From the NCBI GenBank assembly GCA_001298545.1, contig LJCX01000023.1, positions 1 to 64,000 of the forward strand: a stretch of 64,000 nucleotides of DNA, given 5' to 3'. Origin of the DNA: Actinobacteria bacterium OV320. GTDB lineage: Bacteria > Actinomycetota > Actinomycetes > Streptomycetales > Streptomycetaceae. A program made the position numbers and the translations under genes. Position 1 is the first letter of the stretch. Each line of letters begins with the position of its first letter. This document shows positions 36,071 to 44,523 of the stretch, one piece after another. The notes beneath the pieces are model-generated. The model ran no database searches. It was not told the DNA's origin and was given only the letters and a program-made list of their open reading frames with translations.

Positions 36071-36120
36071 CTCGGTGGCAGCCCGTGCGTCATCGCTGCC
36101 GCCACGCTTCAGGAGGACCC

Positions 36121-38358
36121 GTGTCCCGCACCGCCCTGCGAATCTGCCCGTTGTGCGAGGCCACCTGCGGGCTGACGCTCACCATCGAGGGGACGGAGGT
36201 CACCGGCGCCCGCGGCGACCGGGAGGACGTCTTCAGCAAGGGCTTCATCTGCCCCAAGGGCGCCTCCTTCGGTGCCGTCGACGGCGACCCCGACCGGCTG
36301 CGGACGCCTTTGGTGCGCCGGGACGGCGAGCTGCGCGAAGCCACCTGGGAGGAGGCGTTCGACGCCGTGGCCGCCGGGATCCGGCCGGTCGTCGAGCGGT
36401 ACGGGGCGAACTCCGTCGGAGTCGTCCTCGGCAACCCCAACGTGCACACCATGGCGGGCGCGCTCTACCCGACCGTGCTGATCGCCGGCCTCGGCACCCG
36501 CAGCCTCTTCACCGCCTCCACGGTCGACCAGATGCCCAAGCACGTCTCCAGCGGCCTGCTGTACGGCGACGCCAACGCGATCCCCGTGCCGGACCTGGAC
36601 CACACCGACCATCTCCTGCTCATCGGTGCCAACCCGCTGGAGTCCAACGGGAGTCTGTGCACGGCCGCCGACTTCCCCGGCAAACTCAAGGCGCTCAAGG
36701 CCCGCGGCGGCACCCTCACCGTCATCGACCCGCGCCGCACCCGCACCGCGAAACTCGCCGACCGGCACATCCCGATCCGGCCGGGCACGGACGCGCTGCT
36801 CCTCGCCGCGATGGCCCAGGTGCTCTTCGAGGAACTCCTGGTGGGTCCCGGCGAGTCGGCCCCGCACCTCGAGGGCCTCGAGGAACTCGCCCAAGCGGTG
36901 AAGGACTTCACCCCCGAAGCGGTGAGCGCCGCCTGTGACGTGGACGCCTCGCTCATCCGCACCCTGGCCCGCGAACTCGCCGCCGCCCCCACCGCCGCCG
37001 TCTACGGCCGCATCGGCAGCTGCACGGTCCCCTACGGCACCCTCGCCAGCTGGCTCGTCGACATCCTCAACATCCTCACCGGCAACCTGGACCGGCCCGG
37101 CGGCGCCCTCTTCCCGCAGGCCGCCACCGACCGCACACCCCGGCCGGCCGGCCCCGGCCACGGCTTCCGACTCGCGCGCTGGCACTCCCGGGTGAGCCGG
37201 CACCCGGAGGCCAAGGGCGAGCTGCCGCTGTCGGCGCTCGCCGAGGAGATCGACACCGCTACGGCGCAGGGCGAGCCGATCCGCGCGCTCGTCGCCGTGG
37301 CCGCCAACCCCGTCCTGTCCGCCCCGGACGGCGACCGGCTCGACAAGGCGCTCGACTCCCTCGACTTCATGGTCAGCGTCGACCCCTACCTGAACGAGAC
37401 CTCCCGCCACGCCGACGTGGTGCTGCCCCCGCCGCCGCCCTCGCAGAGCCCGCACCACGACTTCGCCTTCAACACCCTCGCCGTGCGCAACCAGGTCCGC
37501 TACAGCCGCCCGGCGGTCCCGCTCGAGCCCGGCCGGATGGCCGAGACGGAGATCCTCGCCCGGCTGACCCTGGCCGCCACCGGCATGCACGGCGCCGATC
37601 CGTCCGCCGTGGACGACCTGGTCATCGGCCAGACCCTCGGCAAGGCGGTGAAGGAGCCGCACTCGCCCGTGCACGGCCGCGACCCGCACGAGCTCGCGGC
37701 ACAGCTCACCGGCGAGACCGGTCCCGAGCGACGGCTCGACATGATGCTGCGCCTCGGCCCCTACGGCGACGGCTTCGGCACCCGCCCGGACGGACTCGGC
37801 CTCGCCCGGCTGCTCGCCCACCCGCACGGCATCGACCTCGGGCCGCTGCGCCCCCGCCTGCCCCAGCCGCTGAAGACGCGCACCGGACGGATCGAACTGC
37901 TGCCGCAGCCGATCGTCGACGATCTCCCGCGGCTGCGGGAGGGGCTGAAGCGACGGCCCGACGAACTCGTCCTGGTGGGGCGGCGGCATCTGCGGTCCAA
38001 CAACAGCTGGATGCACAACGTCCCCGCGCTCACCGGCGGCACCAACCGCTGCACCCTGCACATCCACCCCGAGGACGCCGAACGGCTCGGCGTGCGGGAC
38101 GGCGAGCCGGTACGGGTGAAGGGCGCCGGGGGAGAGGTGACCGCACCGGCCGAGGTCACCGACGGCGTGCGCCGGGGCGTCGTCAGCCTGCCGCACGGCT
38201 GGGGCCACGACCGCCCCGGCACCCGCCTCAGCCATGCCGCCACCGACCCCGGCGTCAACGTCAACCAGCTCCTCGACGGCAGCCTGCTGGACCCGCTCTC
38301 GGGCAACGCCGTTCTCAACGGCATACCGGTGGAACTTGCCCCCGTAACGGCCCGCTGA
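36121..38358 (+). CDS. Molybdopterin oxidoreductase (formate dehydrogenase/nitrate reductase-like)
   Basis: 745-aa protein. The GTG at 36121 is placed by AGGAGG at 36111-36116. The N-terminus binds a 4Fe-4S cluster (Cys9, Cys12, Cys16, Cys44: CPLCEATC and FICPKG). The molybdopterin-binding domain includes NPNVHTMAGALYP, VIDPRRTRTAKLAD and the C-terminal dinucleotide-binding part GGTNRCTLHIHPEDAERLGV. I see no Sec or Cys that is clearly the Mo ligand, which leaves the substrate open. It lacks a twin-arginine signal, so it is probably cytoplasmic. No electron-transfer partner gene is adjacent. Confidence 0.9.
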   Translation: MSRTALRICPLCEATCGLTLTIEGTEVTGARGDREDVFSKGFICPKGASFGAVDGDPDRLRTPLVRRDGELREATWEEAFDAVAAGIRPVVERYGANSVGVVLGNPNVHTMAGALYPTVLIAGLGTRSLFTASTVDQMPKHVSSGLLYGDANAIPVPDLDHTDHLLLIGANPLESNGSLCTAADFPGKLKALKARGGTLTVIDPRRTRTAKLADRHIPIRPGTDALLLAAMAQVLFEELLVGPGESAPHLEGLEELAQAVKDFTPEAVSAACDVDASLIRTLARELAAAPTAAVYGRIGSCTVPYGTLASWLVDILNILTGNLDRPGGALFPQAATDRTPRPAGPGHGFRLARWHSRVSRHPEAKGELPLSALAEEIDTATAQGEPIRALVAVAANPVLSAPDGDRLDKALDSLDFMVSVDPYLNETSRHADVVLPPPPPSQSPHHDFAFNTLAVRNQVRYSRPAVPLEPGRMAETEILARLTLAATGMHGADPSAVDDLVIGQTLGKAVKEPHSPVHGRDPHELAAQLTGETGPERRLDMMLRLGPYGDGFGTRPDGLGLARLLAHPHGIDLGPLRPRLPQPLKTRTGRIELLPQPIVDDLPRLREGLKRRPDELVLVGRRHLRSNNSWMHNVPALTGGTNRCTLHIHPEDAERLGVRDGEPVRVKGAGGEVTAPAEVTDGVRRGVVSLPHGWGHDRPGTRLSHAATDPGVNVNQLLDGSLLDPLSGNAVLNGIPVELAPVTAR

Positions 38359-38393
38359 GCTGAGCAAAGCTGTGACCTGGAGTTTTGCGCTTA

Positions 38394-38490
38394 TTGCTCG
38401 CACGTCAACGTCTTGTTAACACCGTTTGAACGGACCTAACGTCAACCCACCGCCGACCCCCAGGTGGGATGTTCAAGGGCGAACGTTAGG
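38394..38490 (+). promoter_or_regulatory. Promoter and structured leader that can hide the ribosome binding site
   Basis: TTGCTC (38394-38399) and TAACAC (38417-38422), 17 bp apart, form a plausible promoter with a start near 38429. The leader contains CCTAACGT (38435-38442), which pairs perfectly with ACGTTAGG (38483-38490). The second arm includes the SD-like GTTAGG, 9 bp before the ATG. An inner stem pairs CCCACC (38446-38451) with GGTGGG (38463-38468). Confidence 0.55.
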
Positions 38491-38499
38491 TATCCACTC

Positions 38500-39954
38500 A
38501 TGTTGACCATCCTCGGCTTCGCCATGATCGCGACCTTCCTGGTCCTGATCATGCTGAAGAAGATGTCGCCGATCGCGGCGCTCGTGTTGATCCCGGCACT
38601 GTTCTGCGTCTTCGTCGGGAAGGGCGCCAAGCTCGGTGACTACGTCATCGACGGCGTCACCAGCCTCGCCCCCACGGCGGCGATGCTCATGTTCGCGATC
38701 GTCTACTTCGGTGTGATGATCGACGTCGGCCTCTTCGACCCGATCGTTCGGGGCATCCTGAAGTTCTGCAAGGCCGACCCGCTCCGCATCGTCGTCGGTA
38801 CGGCGCTGCTCGCCGCGATCGTCTCCCTGGACGGCGACGGCTCCACCACCTTCATGATCACCGTCTCGGCGATGTACCCGCTGTACAAGCGCCTGAAGAT
38901 GAGCCTGGTCGTGATGACCGGTGTCGCGGCGATGGCCAACGGCGTGATGAACACGCTGCCCTGGGGCGGCCCGACCGCCCGTGCCGCCACCGCGCTGAAG
39001 CTCGACGCCAGCGACATCTTCGTGCCGATGATCCCGGCCCTGGCCGTGGGCCTGCTCTTCGTCATCGCCCTCTCCTACGTGCTCGGCCGCCGTGAGCGCG
39101 CCCGGCTCGGCACGCTGACGCTGGACGAGGTGCTGGTCGAGGAGAAGCAGACCGAGACGGTCCTGGTGGGCGCCGGCGGCTCCGGCGACGGCAAGACCTC
39201 CCTCCGCAAGGGCGGTTCCGGATCGGGCTCCGGCTCCGGTTCCGGTTCCGGTTCCGGCGCCGATGCGGCCGCCGCTGCCGTGCCGGGCGACGAGGACGAC
39301 GAGGACGACGACTTCCAGGGCCTCGACCCGCACCGGGCCACCCTGCGCCCCAAGCTGTACTGGTTCAACGCGCTGCTCACGGTCACGCTGCTCACCTCCA
39401 TGATCATGGAGTGGCTGCCGATCCCGGTGCTGTTCCTGCTCGGCGCCGCGCTCGCCCTCAGCGTCAACTTCCCGCACATCCCGGACCAGAAGGCCCGCCT
39501 CGCCGCCCACGCCGACAACGTCCTCAACGTCTCCGGCATGGTCTTCGCCGCCGCCGTCTTCACCGGCGTCCTCCAGGGCACCGGCATGGTCGACCACATG
39601 GCCACGTGGATGGTGGACGTCATCCCCGCGGGCATGGGTCCGCACATGGCCCTCGTCACCGGCGTCCTGAGCCTGCCGCTCACCTACTTCATGTCGAACG
39701 ACGGCTTCTACTTCGGCGTCCTGCCCGTCCTCGCCGAGGCCGGCGCGGCGCACGGCGTCTCGCCGCTGGAGATGGCCCGCGCCTCGCTCGTCGGACAGCC
39801 CCTGCACATGTCGAGCCCGCTCGTCCCGGCCGTCTACGTCCTCGTCGGCATGGCGAAGGTCGAGTTCGGCGACCACACGCGGTTCGTGGTCAAGTGGGCC
39901 GCCCTGACCTGCCTGGCGATCCTCGGCGCGGGCATCCTGTTCGGGATCATCTGA
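38500..39954 (+). CDS. CitMHS-type citrate/divalent metal transporter
   Basis: 484-aa membrane protein with about 11-12 helices, beginning MLTILGFAMIATFLVLIMLKKMSPIAALVLIPALF. Family features: DGDGSTTFMITVSAMYP, NTLPWGGPTARAATALK and NDGFYFGVLPVLAEAGA with QPLHMSSPLVPAVY. Such carriers import citrate complexed with Mg2+, Ca2+ or other metals using protons. A central cytoplasmic loop contains a Gly-Ser repeat (39213-39260) followed by an Asp/Glu cluster, which is longer than in most family members. The leader at 38394-38490 may control translation. The MFS gene follows within 20 bp. Confidence 0.9.
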   Translation: MLTILGFAMIATFLVLIMLKKMSPIAALVLIPALFCVFVGKGAKLGDYVIDGVTSLAPTAAMLMFAIVYFGVMIDVGLFDPIVRGILKFCKADPLRIVVGTALLAAIVSLDGDGSTTFMITVSAMYPLYKRLKMSLVVMTGVAAMANGVMNTLPWGGPTARAATALKLDASDIFVPMIPALAVGLLFVIALSYVLGRRERARLGTLTLDEVLVEEKQTETVLVGAGGSGDGKTSLRKGGSGSGSGSGSGSGSGADAAAAAVPGDEDDEDDDFQGLDPHRATLRPKLYWFNALLTVTLLTSMIMEWLPIPVLFLLGAALALSVNFPHIPDQKARLAAHADNVLNVSGMVFAAAVFTGVLQGTGMVDHMATWMVDVIPAGMGPHMALVTGVLSLPLTYFMSNDGFYFGVLPVLAEAGAAHGVSPLEMARASLVGQPLHMSSPLVPAVYVLVGMAKVEFGDHTRFVVKWAALTCLAILGAGILFGII

Positions 39955-39973
39955 GCCGACCGTGGAGGAACTT

Positions 39974-41212
39974 GTGAGGCCCGGCAGGAATCGCGGCTGG
40001 CTGCTCCGTCTCGTCATCGCCTTCGGCTTCGCGCAGGGGGCGGTGTCGATGGCCCGGCCCGCCGTCTCCTACCGGGCCCTCGCGCTGGGCGCGGACGAGC
40101 GGGCGATCGGCGTCATCGCGGGGGTGTACGCGCTGCTGCCGCTCTTCGCCGCCGTACCGCTCGGCCGCCGCACCGACCACGGCCGCTGCGCGCCGCTGCT
40201 GCCGGTCGGAGTGGTCCTCATATCCGGCGGCTGTGTGCTGAGCGGAGTCGCCGGCTCCCTTGGGACGATGGCCCTGTGGAGCGGGGTGATGGGCCTCGGT
40301 CATCTCTGCTTCGTCATCGGCTCCCAGTCGCTCGTCGCCCGCCAGTCCGCGCCGCACGAACAGGACCGCAACTTCGGCCACTTCACCATCGGCGCCTCCC
40401 TCGGCCAGCTGGTCGGCCCGATCGCGGCCGGCGCGCTGATCGGCGGTGGCGACATGGCGGACAGCAGCGCACTCGCCCTGCTGGTCGCGGGCGCCGGCTG
40501 CGCGGTCGCGTTCACCTCGCTGTGGCGCATCGAGCACCGCGACAGCACGCCCAAGTCCCGTGCGGAGCAAGGCGAACGCGTCCCCGTCGGCCGCATCCTG
40601 AACGCCCGGGGCGTCCCCGCCGGCATCCTCATCAGCCTGTCCGTGCTGTCCGCGACCGACATCCTCACCGCCTATCTGCCGGTGGTCGGCGAACACCGGG
40701 GCATCGCGCCGTCCGTCATCGGCGTCCTGCTCAGCGTCCGCGCGGCGGCCTCCATCGCCTGCCGGCTCGTCCTCACCCCCCTGTTGCGGCTGCTCGGCCG
40801 GACCCTGCTGCTCACCGTGACCTGTCTGCTGGCGGCGCTGCTGTGCGCCGGGATCGCGCTGCCGGTGCCGGTCTGGGGACTGGGCGCGATCCTCGCGTTG
40901 CTCGGCTTCTGCCTCGGCGTCGGGCAGCCGCTGTCCATGACGACCGTCGTCCAGGCGGCGCCCGACGGCGCCCGTTCCACCGCGCTCGCGCTGCGCCTCA
41001 CCGGCAACCGGCTGGGCCAGGTCGCCGCGCCCGCCGCCGCGGGGCTGGTGGCCGGGGTCGCGGGGGTGGCCGCGCCGTTCGTGATGCTGGGGGTGCTGTT
41101 GCTGGTGTCGTCGGGGGTGGCGGTGCGGTCGCGCGGGGACGCGCGGGTGGAGGCGGCCGTGCCCCGGCGGCGCCGGTCCGGATCGGGGTTGCGCCGGTCG
41201 AGCGATGTCTGA
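39974..41212 (+). CDS. Major facilitator superfamily transporter
   Basis: 412-aa protein with about 12 hydrophobic helices. The GTG at 39974 is set by GGAGG at 39964-39968; a GTG at 39962 is less likely. The MFS loop motif PLGRRTDHGRCAPLLPV follows helix 2. Likely an exporter of a small molecule; the ligand is unknown. It is 19 bp from the citrate transporter stop, so the two may be cotranscribed. Confidence 0.88.
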   Translation: MRPGRNRGWLLRLVIAFGFAQGAVSMARPAVSYRALALGADERAIGVIAGVYALLPLFAAVPLGRRTDHGRCAPLLPVGVVLISGGCVLSGVAGSLGTMALWSGVMGLGHLCFVIGSQSLVARQSAPHEQDRNFGHFTIGASLGQLVGPIAAGALIGGGDMADSSALALLVAGAGCAVAFTSLWRIEHRDSTPKSRAEQGERVPVGRILNARGVPAGILISLSVLSATDILTAYLPVVGEHRGIAPSVIGVLLSVRAAASIACRLVLTPLLRLLGRTLLLTVTCLLAALLCAGIALPVPVWGLGAILALLGFCLGVGQPLSMTTVVQAAPDGARSTALALRLTGNRLGQVAAPAAAGLVAGVAGVAAPFVMLGVLLLVSSGVAVRSRGDARVEAAVPRRRRSGSGLRRSSDV

Positions 41213-41315
41213 CGGCGCGTCGGGCGGCGCTCCCACAGTCGTGGGCGTCGATGTGAAAGAGAGTCAGGTGCAAGAGCGATTTGTATGAAAATCGTCCTGA
41301 CTCGGAGGAATGCGC

Positions 41316-42113
41316 ATGTCCAGCTCGACGCTCCCGTCCGCCCTCGGCTCCCGCCTCGGCGCCACGGCCCTCACGGTGCTCGCCGCGGCGGGGTTCACCT
41401 GCCTCTCGGCACCGTCCGCCATGGCCGTCGGGGAAGCCGGTGACATCAGGATCCACCGCGAGCATGTCCCCCCGGGCGTCTCCAAGGACGACCCCGTGGC
41501 CTGCCGCTTCTACCTCGACGCCGCCAACTTCGGCGAGCTGCCCTCCGTCGGGTACACCATCAAGGCGCGGCCCCCGGCCCCCGACACCGCAACCGTCACC
41601 GGCAACATCACCCTGACCCAGGGTGCCGGGCACACCGACACCCTGGGGCTGGCCGAGGGGTCGTACACGCTCGAGTGGACCATCCCCGGGGATGTCCCGG
41701 TTCCCTCGCCCAAGGTGAAGGTCTTCAAGATCAACTGCCCTGAGGGCCAGCGCGAGGGGAACGGCAGCCCGAACCGGCCGATCACGGACGACGGCCGCGA
41801 AGTCGGCGGACCTGACGGCCAGGCCGGCGGCGGCCAGAACGGCGGTGGCCAGAACGGCACCACGCAGAACGGCGGTGGCCAGAACGGCACCTCGCAGGGC
41901 GCCGGCGGGCGGGAAGGCGGAACGCAGGGCGGCTCCGCCTGGAGCGGCGAGAAGGGCGGTCCGGAGGGCGGCGTGCACGCGGGCGGCGGCGGTCTCGCCG
42001 ACACCACGCAGGCCTTCACCCCGCTGGCCGGAGCCGCGGCCGTCGGACTGGTGGCCGTCGGTGGAGTCGCCTACTTCCGCCTGATCCGCCGGCGCACCCA
42101 TGGTGCCGCGTAG
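41316..42113 (+). CDS. Cell-surface protein with Gly/Asn/Gln-rich stalk
   Basis: 265-aa protein. GGAGG at 41304-41308 fits the ATG at 41316 rather than the one at 41310. The signal peptide ends near SAMAVGEAG. A beta-rich domain (about residues 40-150, with two Cys) is followed by a low-complexity stalk (GGGQNGTTQNGGGQNGTSQ), the peptide LADTT, a membrane helix and RRR. This C-terminus looks like a sorting signal, but LADTT lacks the final Gly of LAxTG. It overlaps the downstream sortase gene by 14 bp. Adhesion or envelope function is possible. Confidence 0.8.
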   Translation: MSSSTLPSALGSRLGATALTVLAAAGFTCLSAPSAMAVGEAGDIRIHREHVPPGVSKDDPVACRFYLDAANFGELPSVGYTIKARPPAPDTATVTGNITLTQGAGHTDTLGLAEGSYTLEWTIPGDVPVPSPKVKVFKINCPEGQREGNGSPNRPITDDGREVGGPDGQAGGGQNGGGQNGTTQNGGGQNGTSQGAGGREGGTQGGSAWSGEKGGPEGGVHAGGGGLADTTQAFTPLAGAAAVGLVAVGGVAYFRLIRRRTHGAA

Positions 42114-42816
42114 GCGCGTACGCAGGCCCTGGCACCGGACCCGCGCCTACCGCCTCACCAGGACGGCCGTGCTCGCGGTCGTCCTGGTGACGGTCGGAGT
42201 CCGGTGCGGGGGGCACGACGGCCCGGCCACGGCGGCCCGGGCCGGGGAGGTGGCGTCCGGCGGGGCGCAGGCCGCCCCGGCCCCCGGGGGCGATTCCGAC
42301 AAGGGCCGCTCGGCGGGGAAGAAGGCGTCGAAGAGCCCGGGACCCCCGCCCCGCCCGCTGCCCCGGTCCCCGGCGACCACCCTGCGCGTGCCCTCCCTGG
42401 GCATCGACGCGCCGATCGTCCCGCTCCGGCTCGGCCCGGACCGGCACCTCGGGACACCCCCGCTCGACCGGCCGAAGCTGGTGGGCTGGTACGCGGGCGG
42501 CCCCACCCCCGGGGAGCGGGGCGCCGCCATCGCCGTGGGCCACCGCGACACCAAGACCGGCCCGGCGGTTTTCGCGGGCCTGGCGCGCGTGGCCCGGGGT
42601 GCCCGGATCGAGGCCCGGCGCGCCGACGGCCGCACGGCCGTCTACACCGTGGACCGGGTGCGCGTCTTCGACAAGGCCACCTTCCCCGACAAGGAGGTGT
42701 ACGGCCCGACCCGCCGCCCCGAGCTGCGCATTCTCACCTGCGGGGGCCTTTTCCGGCACGCGACCGGATACACCAGCAACGTCGTCGTCTTCGCCCATCT
42801 GACGGCGACCCGCTGA
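42100..42816 (+). CDS. Class F-type sortase
   Basis: 238-aa protein. An N-terminal membrane anchor (LTRTAVLAVVLVTVGV) is followed by a Pro/Lys-rich linker and the sortase barrel: LRVPSLGIDAPIVPL, AIAVGHRDTKTGPAVF with catalytic His, and LRILTCGG with catalytic Cys, then FRHATGYTSNVVVFAHL at the end. Sortases cleave a sorting signal and link the protein to the cell wall. It partly overlaps the surface-protein gene. Class F enzymes are widespread in Actinobacteria and their targets are poorly known. Confidence 0.88.
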   Translation: MVPRRRVRRPWHRTRAYRLTRTAVLAVVLVTVGVRCGGHDGPATAARAGEVASGGAQAAPAPGGDSDKGRSAGKKASKSPGPPPRPLPRSPATTLRVPSLGIDAPIVPLRLGPDRHLGTPPLDRPKLVGWYAGGPTPGERGAAIAVGHRDTKTGPAVFAGLARVARGARIEARRADGRTAVYTVDRVRVFDKATFPDKEVYGPTRRPELRILTCGGLFRHATGYTSNVVVFAHLTATR

Positions 42817-43053
42817 CCCCGGCCGGGGCCGCGCCGGGGTCCCCGGTCGCGGGGCCGACGGCCGCTGAACCAGGCAGTCCGGTTTCTCACCAGTCGGACG
42901 GCGGAGTCCGATCCGGGCATGTCTCTTCCCCCGGGCGCGCACAGTCCGTTAACTTCCGTGACTCACAAGCCCCGTTCGACCCGCACGGGGCGGGTCGGAC
43001 AACGGAGCACCGGCCGGGCCGGCCCGGCACACGAGTCCCCGGGGACACTTCTC

Positions 43054-44391
43054 ATGACACGCGCCATCTCGTTGCACGACGTCAGCAAGGTCCACACCCG
43101 AGGCGTCCGGGTCGTGGACCGGCTGTCGCTGGACATCGCGCCCGGCGAGTTCCTGGTCCTGCTCGGCCCCTCCGGCTGCGGCAAGTCCACCGTGCTCCGC
43201 ATGATCGCCGGCCTGGAGCACATCACCGAGGGCGAGTTACGGCTCGACGGCGAGTACGCCAACGACCTGGCGCCCTCGGAGCGGGACATCGCGATGGTCT
43301 TCCAGAACTTCGCGCTCTACCCGAACATGACCGGCCGCGACAACATCGGCTTCCCGCTGCGCATCGAGGCCCCCGGCGCCGACCCGGCCCCCCGCGTGGA
43401 CGCCACCGCCCGGATGCTCGGCATCGAGGACCTGCTCGACCGCTTCCCCGGCCAGCTCTCCGGCGGCGAACGCCAGCGCGTCGCCATGGGCCGGGCCATC
43501 GCCCGGCACCCCTCGGCCTTCCTGATGGACGAGCCGCTGTCCAACCTCGACGCCAAGCTCCGCAACCATCTGCGGGCCGAGATATCCAAGCTGACCCGGC
43601 ATCTGGGCGTCACCACGGTCTACGTCACGCACGACCAGTCCGAGGCCATGTCGCTCGGCGACCGGGTCGCCGTGCTGCGCGGCGGAGTCCTCCAGCAGGT
43701 GGGCACCCCGCGGTCCGTCTACGCCCTGCCGCGCAACATCTTCGTCGCCGCGTTCATCGGCACCCCGCGCATCAACCTGCTGCGCGGTCTGGTCCGCGCC
43801 CCGCTCGACGGAGCCATGACGATCAACCTGGGCAAGCAGGCGCTGCGGCTGCCGGAGCCCCACTCCCTGGACCACAAGCTGCTGCGGGTGCAGCAGGGCC
43901 GGGAGGTGATCGTCGGGCTGCGCTCGGAGGCGGTCCGTATCGCCACGCCCGCCGACGCCCGGCCCGGCGAGACCCACATCACCGGCCTGGTGGAGCACGT
44001 GGAGTTCCAGGGTCACGAGGTGCTCGTCCACTTCAACACCGGCTCCCGGCTCGCGGTCGTGCCGGAGCTGGAGGCGCCCCGCCCCGGCCGGCGGCCGCCC
44101 CGGCGGCGCCGCCGCGAGGGCGGGGTGCTGGACCGGCTGCGCAAGGGCGCGGGCGGACTGCGGACCGGCGCGGTCGACGTACTGGACGAGCCGGCGGCGC
44201 AGGAGGGGCCGCCCGCGTCCCCGGAGGCCCGCCCCCTCGGCGACCTCGTCGTGCGCACCACCCCCGACTTCGACCTCCGGCACGGGATGCAGGTCCCGCT
44301 CCTCGTCGACATCGCCCATCTCTTCGTCTTCGACCAGCACGGCGAGCGCATCAGCCCGGCTCCGGCCCGGCTGCCCGACCTCGACGAGTGA
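43054..44391 (+). CDS. ABC transporter ATP-binding protein, MsiK-like, with TTA codon and Arg-rich insert
   Basis: 445-aa protein. Walker A GPSGCGKST (about residues 38-46), signature LSGGERQRVAMGR, Walker B AFLMDEPLSNLDAKLR, and a C-terminal TOBE-like region. This is the MalK/UgpC/MsiK class that energises sugar importers. It has no permease gene nearby, which fits MsiK-type ATPases that serve many systems. Codon 62 is TTA (43237-43239). An unusual Arg/Pro-rich insert (RPGRRPPRRRRREGG) interrupts the TOBE region. The ATG at 43054 has a weak SD. Confidence 0.88.
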   Translation: MTRAISLHDVSKVHTRGVRVVDRLSLDIAPGEFLVLLGPSGCGKSTVLRMIAGLEHITEGELRLDGEYANDLAPSERDIAMVFQNFALYPNMTGRDNIGFPLRIEAPGADPAPRVDATARMLGIEDLLDRFPGQLSGGERQRVAMGRAIARHPSAFLMDEPLSNLDAKLRNHLRAEISKLTRHLGVTTVYVTHDQSEAMSLGDRVAVLRGGVLQQVGTPRSVYALPRNIFVAAFIGTPRINLLRGLVRAPLDGAMTINLGKQALRLPEPHSLDHKLLRVQQGREVIVGLRSEAVRIATPADARPGETHITGLVEHVEFQGHEVLVHFNTGSRLAVVPELEAPRPGRRPPRRRRREGGVLDRLRKGAGGLRTGAVDVLDEPAAQEGPPASPEARPLGDLVVRTTPDFDLRHGMQVPLLVDIAHLFVFDQHGERISPAPARLPDLDE

Positions 44392-44467
44392 GGGGGCGTC
44401 CCGAGGCGTCCGCGGTCCGGTGTCCCGCGCGTTCCGAGTCCTTCACCCGTTGTCCTCTGGTGCCAGA

Positions 44468-44486
44468 AAACTAACAGCGCTAGTTT
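44468..44486. promoter_or_regulatory. TetR-type operator upstream of the aldehyde dehydrogenase gene
   Basis: AAACTAACAGCGCTAGTTT lies 38-56 bp before the ALDH start and closely matches AAACTAGCACTGCTAATTT at 49734-49752 next to a TetR gene (15 of 19 bases). The arms are near-palindromic. Confidence 0.7.
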
Positions 44487-44523
44487 AGGTCGCGGACGAC
44501 GACGCCCGCCCGAAGGGAACGCG

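Noticed and set aside
39213..39260. Gly-Ser codon repeats considered as a mobile or foreign insert
   Set aside because: They encode a flexible linker within an intact transporter frame and match local base composition.
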